A DNA stretch of 64,000 nt from Pseudo-nitzschia pungens (Eukaryota; Bacillariophyta; Bacillariophyceae; Bacillariales; Bacillariaceae). A model generated the notes under the pieces. It saw nothing but the letters and a program-made list of their open reading frames with translations, did no database searches and was not told where the DNA came from. The stretch covers positions 6,502,501-6,566,500 of the forward strand of contig CM074760.1 of the NCBI GenBank assembly GCA_037355855.1. The letters run 5' to 3'. The translations under genes were made by a program, and so were the position numbers. This document shows positions 12,626 through 22,388 of the stretch, piece after piece; within the stretch, counting starts at the first letter, position 1, and the number at the start of each line of letters is the position of its first letter.

Positions 12626-14026
12626 ATGTTTGGCTGGATTAATGATTGTACCGAATGTTTAGTCCTAACCAAATTTGGTGAAGAGACCTGGCAACAGATC
12701 AAAGAAAAGGCTGGTTGCGAAGTTCAAGACGGCGGGTTCTTGAGATACAAATATTATCCCGATAGCGATACTGTGAACTTAGTCGTTGCCGCCTCGGAAG
12801 TACTTGGGATTGGAGTTGACGATGTACTCTTTGCATTCGGTGACTATTTCATTGATTATGTCCAAGAGAATGGATATTCCAACGTTCTCGAATGTCTGGG
12901 TTCTAATTTACGTGATTGGTTGGCAAATTTGAACTCCCTGCATGATCACTTACAGGCATCCTACCCAAAAGGTTTTGTGGCTCCTGTGTTCTGGAGCGAA
13001 GACGACGAAGAATCGAAAGAAGGTGCTATCCTTGTGCACTATTTCTCACAACGCGGTTCCCTCCTTGTTCCTCTCGTGGTAGGAATTATCAAGAAGGTTG
13101 CATTAGTTTACTTTGACATCGAAATAAACATGGATCAGCTTCAACTACAGGATGAAAACGAAGCTAAGCATACCTCCTGGCGCATCACAACAATAGATCC
13201 ATCAAAAACCGCAATATTGCGAGGGACGAAATCGCGCAAAAGACTAGACAAGCGAAGATCCAATTCATTCGATGGTGAAGAAACCGTCAGTACTGCAGCA
13301 AGCACCAATTCTCAAAGTCGATATTTGAGTGCATTCAGAAAAGGTGGTGGCGTAGCTTCTGATTTGCGCGCAGAGGAGTTTGTGAAACGACACTTCCACA
13401 ACCCTGACTGTGAGCTTTACCACGCGTTGACTTTGGAACAGTACATTTACTTGTCAGAGTATTGGAAATCCAATAAAAGTGAAGATGATAAATTCTGTTA
13501 CGAAGTTTGGTCCATTCAAGATGACGATCCGAGTACTTGGGCCTCGCTCGAGGACTTGCCGTCCAAACTCTCCCCCGACAAAATCCGTGAGAACCATTAT
13601 TTTGGCGATATGGTACCAAAGACTGGTGCATACCCACCGGGTGAGGACGGTCTTCCTCAATCCATCCCTCCTCTTATTTCTGTCGTCAATGGTGTCACTG
13701 GGAAATCAAAGAATCTTGTGTTGAAGAAGGATGAAAATCTGACACTCGAAGACGGACTGTACAATCATCCTGATATGGAAGAAGCGAACATCAAAGAATT
13801 CCCCGCCGAGTGGAAAGAACGAATCGCTGCAGAAGAAGTGGAAATCCTATGCGATGTTTGGAACGTTGAAACGGACGAGTCCTTTCATGCTTTCTCGCTG
13901 GAAGATCTCAAAACGGCGTCAACGAAACAATTGTATGACTTGATCCCTAGGTCATTCGATCCGATTAAAATTGTTCTGCAATGTCAAGAAATCGTTGAAG
14001 TTGATGATGAATGGGAAGATATTTGA
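12626..14026 (+). CDS. Stand-alone H-NOX haem nitric-oxide-binding protein with two copies of the kinase-shared module
   Basis: A single exon of 466 residues. Residues 1-180 form an H-NOX domain: it starts MFGWINDCTECLVL and has the proximal haem ligand in LHDHL (His106), YP at 113-114, P120, and YxSxR as Tyr139-Ser141-Arg143, which binds the haem propionates. The following segment (144-152) is aliphatic with no Tyr, unlike the O2-binding bacterial H-NOX that uses a distal Tyr, so NO-selective binding is inferred. A basic Ser-rich linker (about 195-245) follows. Residues about 251-328 and 352-455 are two copies of the unassigned module found twice in the neighbouring HNOBA kinase: compare IKIVLQCQE here with IKLVLQCTEK there, and CDVW...FSLEDLK with CSVW...FTIDEMK. 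The protein has no cyclase or kinase output, so it most likely works in trans, the divergent HNOBA kinase being the obvious partner. Partnership is inferred from domains and position. Confidence 0.94.
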   Translation: MFGWINDCTECLVLTKFGEETWQQIKEKAGCEVQDGGFLRYKYYPDSDTVNLVVAASEVLGIGVDDVLFAFGDYFIDYVQENGYSNVLECLGSNLRDWLANLNSLHDHLQASYPKGFVAPVFWSEDDEESKEGAILVHYFSQRGSLLVPLVVGIIKKVALVYFDIEINMDQLQLQDENEAKHTSWRITTIDPSKTAILRGTKSRKRLDKRRSNSFDGEETVSTAASTNSQSRYLSAFRKGGGVASDLRAEEFVKRHFHNPDCELYHALTLEQYIYLSEYWKSNKSEDDKFCYEVWSIQDDDPSTWASLEDLPSKLSPDKIRENHYFGDMVPKTGAYPPGEDGLPQSIPPLISVVNGVTGKSKNLVLKKDENLTLEDGLYNHPDMEEANIKEFPAEWKERIAAEEVEILCDVWNVETDESFHAFSLEDLKTASTKQLYDLIPRSFDPIKIVLQCQEIVEVDDEWEDI

Positions 14027-14563
14027 TACAATCTTTGGTTGTGATATGAGGAGGAAAATGGATCGTGTTCTTGTTGAAATCTCGTCATCGCTAGGGAGAT
14101 AAGTCGAGCTTTCCTTCTTGTGGAGCTAAAGATTGCCCTCTTGTCACTTTTTGATTGAGGACTCGACTTCTGACGTTATTGTCGAAGTCAAACTCTAGCG
14201 TGTCCCATGGTCGAGAGTGACCGAAAGTCGCTCTGCAAAAATAAAAGTATTGAAGTTTAGATAAGTTGTTACTACACTTTTTCAAAGCACGCCAGAGGTT
14301 GTCGAGATCGGTAGGGGGTCTTCTACTGTTGATTATTCGCAAACGCAATCGTCCTGCGTGCCGTGCAAAAAACAAGGGTCTGAATTTCTCTACCACGAAT
14401 AAAATGATGGTTTGGCTTGAAGCAGTCATTGTTTGTTCTTTTTTCTCGTCTGCTACATTTCGCAGTACTGTATACAGTATGAAGTTATGCACGAATCATT
14501 CGGTTAAACCGATATTATTGTTATTAGTTTTCATCATGATGATTATCATTATTACTTCTTCTG
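14027..14563. other. Convergent spacer, no gene seen
   Basis: It lies between the H-NOX and protein-kinase 3' ends. Short open frames on both strands show no family similarity. Probably 3' UTRs. Confidence 0.6.
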
Positions 14564-15653
14564 TCACATGCTTCGTTGTTGGAGGCCCAATGGATTTTCC
14601 CGGCGACCATTGACCATCCAAGGGTGCGCACGCACCTGCTCCAGACTCAACCGATCCTTGGGATCCAAAAAGAGCATTCGTTGCAACAAGTCCATAGCAT
14701 CGCTTGTTAATCCGATCCCCCACTCGGTCAGCATCTGGACCAGGTATCCACCCGTCATGTAAAAAAATCGTTCGTCGCTGTTACTGGCCTGTTCCCACGG
14801 AGGGAACCCCGTAAGCATGAGAAACAGAATAACGCCCGCGGCCCACATGTCTACGGCAAAGCCATCGAACGGCTCTTCGTTCCGGTACACTTCCGGGGAC
14901 ATGTATATCCATTTTCCGCACGTTCCCTGCGGAAGAATCAGACTGCGCCGTCGACGCCTCGTCGGTGTTGGTATCGGGATGCCATTCATGTGATATTGCT
15001 GCTCCTGCAATACTGTTTGCCCTCCGTTCATGTTCATGTTGTTGAACGATGCCGCCAGGCCGCTGTGATCCTCGTCGAAATACGGAACGAGCAGACACAT
15101 TCCCATGTCAATGATCAAGGCTCCGTCCTGGTGTACCAATAAATTTTCTAAACTCATGTCACGATGACAAATGCCAACTTTTTGTAAGTTGGCCAAACCC
15201 TGCATGCCACACAGCGACACGAGCAATGAACGGTTTGAGAACGAGAGGAAATCAAAATCGACGCCAACCAACAAAATGCGTGACACAACAACAAAATTGT
15301 GATTCGAGTCGAAACCGTGAACAAGCAAGTCAAATGAATGAATCGTTCGTTCTGGCGACGGACAAGCTGTTTTCTCCCATCGAGGTTTGTTCTGCTCCCC
15401 ATTCTCCGCAATTCAGAAATAAGTAAGGGAACTTACATTGAGTATTTGATCCATCCAATATCGTGCCTCGTCTTCGGAAAACCGTTCGTTCAGATCTAAT
15501 CGGTTCAAAAAGTTCGCCCCCATCGCAGTAGGGCATTATGCTGTACAAGTTCCGTTCGTCCGACAGCAAATCCAATGGCATCATGATGTTTGTGTTTCTC
15601 ATGGCAGAAAAGGAGCGACCAATGTCCGCATGACACGTGTCGCTCTCTTCTGC

Positions 15654-15709
<56 letters not shown>

Positions 15710-16595
15710 GCAACGGTGATATCATGTGTGGATTGTAACACAAATGATGCTGCTGGTCGTAGGTTTGGGGATGATGCGTTCCATATCGCTGCTGCTGCTG
15801 CTGCTGCTGTTGTTGTTGCTGTTGCGATTGTCGCCACAGGCGATTCAGATACTGCATCGCCGATACCTCCTTTATGGGATCCTCGCTCAATCGGTGTCTT
15901 TCGCGCAGAATGTGCTCCCGCGACATTTCCTTGACGGCGCATTGATCGGTCGTGACCTCCCATTCGGCTCCGTCCTTCAGCGCCAAGGATCTCGATCTCC
16001 GCTTCAGAATCACGGCAAAGAGAACGCGGCCGAAAATCGCTTCGCGGATCGTTCGTTGGATCCAGTACGCGTGCTGGATTTCGAAGGCATCGTCGTTGTC
16101 GCTGTCGCTGTGGTTGTCGCTGTGGTTGTCGCTGTGGTTGTCGCTGTGGTTGTCGCTGTGGTTGTCGCTGTCGTTGTCGTCGACACCATTGTTTTTCTCA
16201 TCGCTCCCATCGCCAAACGACGAGGACGAGGACGTATACAGAGACATGCAATCGTAATCGTCGTAATCGTCGTCGTCGTCGTTGCCATCGCCGCACCCCT
16301 CGGAATTCCTGTCGGCAGTATCAATGCCGAGGGATTTCAGGGGGACGGGGCAGTTGATGGTCCGCACCAGGACGTTGTGCACCGTCGCGCACTCGTCTAG
16401 CTTGGGGTGGAACACCCGGGTCGTGATTCTGGCGCACGGTATGGCCTCCGCGGGTGGAAATTGTCGCGGATTCTGGGCGATGCTCCGGGCCTGGGGATAG
16501 GTGGAAGGGGAGGTCAGGGTGGCTTCCGTCAGGCCCGGATAGTCGGAATTGTACGAGAATTGCATCTGCATCTGCATCTGCATCTGCATCTGCAT
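14564..16595 (-). CDS. Ser/Thr protein kinase with poly-Gln inserts; one apparent frame break
   Basis: Exons 16595-15437 and 15199-14564; the intron (15200-15436, GTAAGT...GCAG) joins DQILN to GLANLQKVG. The start is an MQ repeat encoded by a CATCTG hexamer array. An Asp/Ser-rich region with SDNH repeats precedes the kinase domain: CAVKEM (Lys of subdomain II), MPYCDGGELF (hinge), HRDMSLENLL (catalytic loop), IDMGMC (DMG where most kinases have DFG), YMSPEVY and WAAGVILFLMLTGFPPW. Two poly-Gln tracts lie inside the N-lobe. Between GGELF and NRLDLNERFSEDEARYW the homologous frame changes at 15505-15512 (a run of five A on the + strand), as if one extra base were present. CAMK-like kinases of this build are common in diatoms. 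The substrate is unknown. Confidence 0.85.
15655..15830 (-). repeat. CAA/CAG (poly-Gln) microsatellites inside the kinase gene
   Basis: Two trinucleotide runs, about 15655-15710 and 15790-15830, are read as Gln on the minus strand and interrupt the N-lobe between AMQYLNRLW and the NIMMPLDLL strand. Pure runs like these are prone to length change. Confidence 0.85.
16098..16176 (-). repeat. 12-bp tandem repeat coding SDNH
   Basis: Five near-identical 12-base units, read as Ser-Asp-Asn-His on the minus strand, lie in the acidic N-terminal region of the kinase. The frame is kept, so length changes would be tolerated. Confidence 0.85.
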
Positions 16596-18652
16596 CTGGA
16601 TTGTGACGAGTAGAATGAAGACGTATGTTTGGTGACGGAGAGGTTCCTTGTTGTTCCTCTGCCAGTCATCACCCTTCCAGGTTTTCTCTTGGACAGAGAA
16701 AAATGGACGAAAATGGATCCGTCGTCCTCGGAATGACGATTGATGACTGACTGACTACTGACTGATTGATTGATTGATCGATTGAGATTGAGATTGAGAT
16801 TGAGATTGGGATTGATTCGGCGATGTTCCGCTCTCTTTTGACTTTGGTGACACTCGAAAGTAATTCGTACCGCTATGAACGCTATGCACTTAATTAATGC
16901 CTTCCGCTTTTTGAACAGGCCTAATAGCGCTTTCTCTCTCAAAGAAACCAAGGAAATAGAGGAATGAATGAATGAATGAGACACAACCTTTATAACCTTT
17001 TTATAACCTTTTCTGCCTTTCACGTAGTAATTGCTACGACGCTTGGTAGTAAGGATTACCGTAAGGATACTGTATTCAATAGTGTTGGTAATAATTCAAA
17101 ATACCTGTACAGTTTTTTTATCTCAAAAAAAAGAACCACTTCCGTGTCAAAAATTGCAACCGCGCTTGTCCACTCGCCTCAACAAACCAAAGAGCAACAG
17201 TTTGATGTGCGCAGTTTGATGAGCGGGGGGCACTTCTTACTGCTTCTTACAAGGAAGCGACCGAATTCGCCGATGAGATACCGTAATTTAGTATTCTCCA
17301 GTGTTTCACTGATAATGCAGCTAAGGTTTACCATAGTATGTTACTACTACTTTTATTATGTGTACCAGTATTCTCGTGAAACCCTACGAACGTTGTTCGG
17401 TCTTGGCGAGGGCATGAATACGGGTAGTGCGAATGTGCGCTTAATCAGAAGTACTACTGGAATAGGAAACCAAAGTGTCTAGGAAAGATTTTTTCGTACC
17501 AGTAGGTTTACCATGTACCAGTACAACTATGACGTGAGGTTGCTCGCACGAACATGTGAGGAAATACTTACAGTAAGGTTACGTATACACGTAAGTTACT
17601 ATTCTTATTACGTACCGTAGTACGAATTACAAGTAAGATTACGTACGTATGTCTAATCTTAGTTCTGTAAGACTCGAGTCGCAGTTCCCAGTTCTCGCTG
17701 TGAAGAACTTGGGATGATTCATCCATTCCGTTTGTTCTTGCGGCACAAAATGGGGTCGAGCAAAACGGAACTATTTTAAAATACTTTATCAGTACTATAG
17801 TTTTTAACTAAATTAGGAAAGAAGAGATTGGCAACAACAATGACTGCTTTAGGTATGCTAACTATAAGTAAGGAGTCGGCTTGCTATGCCTGACTTTCTA
17901 TGTCGTAATCATCTCAAGAATGCTGTCCGTTGAACAAGATCAATTGTTCTCCTGCTTTCATACTGGAAGTCGTGATCAATCCCCATCGTTTCGTTTCGTT
18001 TCGTTTCGTTTCGTTTCGATCCGAATCGAATCGAATCGAATCGAATCAAACCAAATGGAATGGAATTGAATCCAGTTCGGTCGGAATGAATGAATGAATG
18101 AATCATCACGAAAGCTGCTTGCCGACTCTGACTCTTTGGCGGATTGGTAAGGTTCCGTGGTCGGCATCTATGGCGTTTGCGTCCGTCCGTCCTAGCAGGT
18201 GCGTACACATGCACGATGATTTGTTATGGGGCAGTCGATATTTCGTGCCGTGTGATTTCATGCATGCGTGTGCGTGTCCCACAATTGGCACTGCGTCTGA
18301 CGGCCTGCGGTACCTTGCTTGTTTGTGGTTGCCAGCGTCGTGACGTTGTGGTCTCGGACGCCACTGCAGGAAGCAGAGGTCTTTGCCCAAGAACAAAGAA
18401 ATCGTGAGGAGAGACGTTTCGGAACACCGTGAAGCGATTGTCCGAATCAATGGCGGATGCAAGCTCGCTAGCGTGATCGAAAGCTGAATCATTCTGTTTT
18501 ATTTCTAGTATGATTATTATTTTGTCGGTCAAACGAGTTCAAAGGAGGACGTGGATCCACCATTCGTAGAATTTTCGGTGCTGTCGGGTCGAGGAAATCC
18601 ACACCCAGTCGCTCTCAAGTTCTTCTCAGCTCTTTCCTCCGTTGTGGATATG
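16596..18652. other. Intergenic spacer rich in simple repeats
   Basis: No recognisable gene in 2 kb. It contains GATTGA-type arrays (about 16763-16806), a GAAT run (about 16963-16979), a GTTTC pentamer array (17987-18019) directly followed by a GAATC array (18022-18048), and a GAAT run (about 18085-18102). Words of the GGTTACGTA/TACCAGTA kind recur from 17030 to 17660. It must include the kinase promoter and the transporter 3' UTR. Confidence 0.6.
17987..18048. repeat. Adjacent GTTTC and GAATC pentamer arrays
   Basis: Six to seven GTTTC units run directly into five GAATC units. The same GTTTC-type pentamer (as its complement) recurs at 24160-24182 after a different gene. Confidence 0.8.
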
Positions 18653-20970
18653 TCAATGCTGTTGTTGCTGTTTCTGCTGTTGTTGCCGTTGCTTCTGCGT
18701 TGACTTTGCACGATTTCTCTTTCTGGTTGCGACACATGACGTGCGGAACCACCCGAACTCCCCCAGTGCCTTGCCGGTCGTCTCGGGCAATTTTTGGATG
18801 CAAACCGATGTCACAATGCTCACCAAAAACATGATCAGCCCGATCGTTTGAAGCGAAGCATCGCGCGAAATGACATACGGGCAGGTGATGCCACCTATGC
18901 GTCCGAGCGCGTTGGCTGATACGAAGGATAAACCGATAAATATATCGAGAGATGGATCGATCGATCGATCAATCGATCAGACAACGACAAAGTCAGGGAT
19001 GAGTGGAACCCACGAATCCAAGACAACGAACTAGGGAGGGAAGCAAGCAAACAGCGAAGCGAAGCGAATCCATCCATTCATCCATCCATAAACTCACCGA
19101 ATCCGTGCCCCGTGGCTCTAACGTGGGTCGGCAAGAGCTCTGCCGTGTGCAACCAGGTGACGGTCGACGCGGTCATGGCAAACAGCCGAGCGCCATAGGC
19201 CAAGAGAATAAGGTGCCATCGCGATCCGGATCCCGGCGTGGACTCGGAAGAAGCGTCGAGCATGCTCAGAATCAACAGGCAGAATCCCTCCAGCAGAAAT
19301 CCCCGGACCTGCGTTGCGACCCGACCCGCGCGATTGACCATGAGTATGGCCAGGATCAACCCGACGACCTCGGCGGAGGACGTGATGAACAAAGCTTGGT
19401 AATCGAACTCAAATCCTCGTCCGCGATCGTTCTCGTTCTCGTCGTTGTCGTTGCTCTTGTCCAGACTGGAAAAGGTAATCGAAACCGCAATGATTGCCCC
19501 GTAGTACAGAAAGGACAATCCGTACCATTGGACTCCCACTAGGATACCCATCATTCGCCATTTGGGACTCGAGCACAGATACCGGGCACGATAATCTTTG
19601 GGAACTCCCGCGAGAGGCTCGTCGCATTCCAAAGGATAGTCGTCGTTCTCGTTCTCGTTCTCGTTCTCGTTCGGGGCTATAATTATTGTGTGTATGGTTG
19701 GACTTGGATTCGAGTAAGAGTTCGGGTGCGAGTTCGGGTACGAGTTCGAGTTCGACCCGGTTGCCGACAACGAAAACGATTCGTCCGCCTGGTGGTGCTG
19801 ATTCTGGTTGGTCGTGTTTTCGTCCAAGTCCATCAGAGCGTTCTTCTTGTTGTTGTTGTTGCCGTTGTTGTTGCTGTTGCGATCGATCAGTTGCGTCGAT
19901 TCCGGAAAGGCGTGGTAGGGATCCCTTCCGTTGGAAGCCGCGGCCTCGCGCAGTATCCGCAGGGCCTCCTCGTGCTTTCCCTTGGTGAGCAACCAGCGCG
20001 GCGACTCGGGGACCCACACGATGCTCAACACCACCGAGAATAGGCCGGGCACGGCGCACATGGCGACAAAGAGTCTCCACGAGTCGTAGTGGTGGTGTTC
20101 TTTTTCGTCGGTGGCATCCACATCCGCATCCGCATCCGCATCCGCGTGGCTCCCGAGCGTGAGCCAGGCCAGCAGCGGAACCATCAACGAGCTCGCCGTC
20201 CAGAAAAAGCTCACGTACAACACGTTGGGTCCCCGAAAGGTGCTGGGCATGAACTCTCCGAGGGCGTCGTACGGCACGGTGAGTCCCCCGATCCCGACCC
20301 CCACCAAAAAACGAAGGACCGCGATCTGCGCAAAGGTGGTGCACGCCCCCGTGAGCAATCCAAAGCACGAAATGATGGAAGCGACCAACGCAAAGACCGG
20401 GCGTCTCCCCCACCTGTCTCCGAGGGGAGTCAGCAAGAGGCTCCCGACCAGGGCTCCCGCAAAGACGACCGATACGACGGAATCGGCACTGGCTTCCGAC
20501 AGTCGCCACCGGCCCTTGAGAATGACGGTCAGGAAGCTCAGCAGCTGTATCTCCATTCCGTCCGACGCAAAACAGAGGCCGCAGGCCAGTATCACCCTGT
20601 ACTGGAAGGGCCCCATTCCCAGCCGATCGATGGCGTCCTCAATGTCCAGGAAGAAAGGGTCCGGCTTGTGTAGGTTGCACCCGTCGTCGTCGTCATTGTC
20701 ATCGTCGAAGGTTGCTTTCCCGCTGCTCTTCAAGTCCACACTTCCATTCACATTCACACTTCCATTCACATTCACATTCACATTTGGAGACGCAATCGTG
20801 CATGACCGATCCGGAAGCGTCGAGGACGTCGCCAGCGATGCGTAGTCGTCCCCCCGATTGCGCTTGCTGCTCGCTGTTGTCTTGCGTAAAATGTCCATGG
20901 CCATTGTTGTTGTTGTTGTTGTTGTTGTGGCAAGGGTCCGTCTCGAGGACAGTGGCGAATGTTCGTTCAT
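18653..20970 (-). CDS. Major facilitator superfamily transporter (sugar porter / SV2-OCT-like)
   Basis: Exons 20970-19098 and 18915-18653 give 711 residues; the intron (18916-19097, GTGAGT...ATCAG) rebuilds ATGHGFANALGRIGGITCPY, and exon 2 supplies the last two membrane helices and a Gln-rich tail. The first ~105 residues are low-complexity, with Asn-Val repeats and an acidic patch. MFS landmarks: an acidic residue in the first helix (ASDGMEI), PLGDRWGRRPVF (loop 2-3 motif), VPESPRWLLTKGK before a long variable loop, and KLPETTGKALGE after the last helix. The pattern fits the organic-ion/SV2/sugar-porter branch with 12 helices and an oversized 6-7 loop rich in Asn, Gln and Glu-Asn repeats. 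Substrate and membrane are unknown. A later Met (MAMDIL, residue 23) is an alternative start. Confidence 0.9.
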
Positions 20971-22388
20971 TCTAATTAGTATTAGTATTAGTATTGTTTC
21001 GACATTCGTTCAAGGCGATTGTACATTGCACCACTGGTACCTGTCCCGTGGTGGTTGTCGTTTGTCTCTGTCGCTGTCTTGTGCAAAGCGAGATTCCGGG
21101 TAATTTGTTCTGGGATCTAACTTTTTTGTTTGCATCCGACAGCCTTCGGCTAAGCTCCTAAAACGCGATGTGTCGTTTCTTGCAGAGTTCAGAGCGAAGC
21201 AGTGATTTTGAGATTGAATTTTGATTTTGAAAGTCAATCAACAAAAAATATTGATTAATCAATGAGACCTTACTAGGGAATTCCTATTAGCTATCCCTAG
21301 GTTTCCGTAGAAATTCGAAGTTGGGGATGTAGAACCGGGGGACAGCTGATAGGAATTTTTGTACCGGTAGTAATTAACCTTACTGTAAAATTCGCGCATC
21401 GCGTCTCGACCCGTTCGTTCACCGTCTGGATGCCTGAAATCATCATCAGGATGTTGCCCCAAAGCTTCAAAAATTCTAAAAAAAATGAATCATGTCATTC
21501 TCAACAATCACATGAACGTGCACGTGCACGTCCATCCCGTACGTTGCGTAAAAACCTTACCTGAAACGCGTTGAAAAAAGGATGTCTAATGGCTGATCCT
21601 GAATAACCTTACCACACTGCATCATCAAGTACTTACCATATGTACATAGGATATCACTACCGTATGTCGGAGGGAGGTGACAATCGTGGAACGGCTTTTG
21701 CTTGGATTTGATTGACGCGGATTTTTGAGAGGAAGTCGTCCAATCGCATCGCACGAAAAGGCCGGGGGCATAGATACTATCATCATACTGATTGGCAGTA
21801 AGTAATCTTACTGAATACGAGTCCATTATTCGTATTTCACTACCGTTACGTATATTACGATACAATAAGAGTGCTTCGCGTTACGTTGAAACGGAGACGG
21901 CTTGCACTAGGAAGCTGAGCTTTTGTGTTGTTAGCATGGAAAGCCTCTGCCCGTACATAATTTGCTAAAGGTACATGGAACAGATACAAGTAAGATTACT
22001 CGTACAAGTAGCTGCTCGCTAAAATGCCGCGAACAACAGAACTTGTGCGAAACAAAAGAAGTGTAAAAATACGATTAGCAACATCAACATTTACATCAAC
22101 ATCAACATCAACATCTACATTAACATCTACAACGACCATAACCAAGAACGAACTCGAACAGAAATTTTTAGTGAGAGAAAGTCACTCGTTCGTCCCAATA
22201 TTTCTCAACCGACACCTCGAGATACCCGTCAGAACAATCCACACGACACGAAACGACGCGACACGAAACTACACGACACAGTTGGTCAATCTCGCTCGAT
22301 CGATTGATTGATTTCTCGTTCCACCGAAAACGAGAGATACGAAAGAGCGTTGCATTGCTCCGGTTTTGTACTAAACAACCCATCCACG
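20971..22388. other. Divergent spacer holding a MITE-like element
   Basis: It lies between the transporter start and the gap-containing membrane gene. It includes the inverted-repeat element at 21279-21357, an ACATCA/ACATCT array (about 22080-22133) and CGACACGAAAC-type repeats (about 22239-22280). No gene recognised. Confidence 0.6.
21279..21357. mobile_element. Short MITE-like element with 19-bp terminal inverted repeats
   Basis: A 79-bp unit whose left end (21279-21297, AATTCCTATTAGCTATCCC) matches the reverse complement of its right end (21339-21357) at 17 of 19 positions. A related copy lies in inverse orientation at 46227-46294. It has no coding capacity. Size, terminal inverted repeats and dispersed copies suggest a miniature inverted-repeat transposable element. 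A target-site duplication is not clear. Confidence 0.65.

Noticed and set aside
12980..14026. Second haem or GAF-like domain in the H-NOX C-terminal half
   Set aside because: The segments match the module repeated in the neighbouring kinase instead, and no haem-ligand pattern is present.
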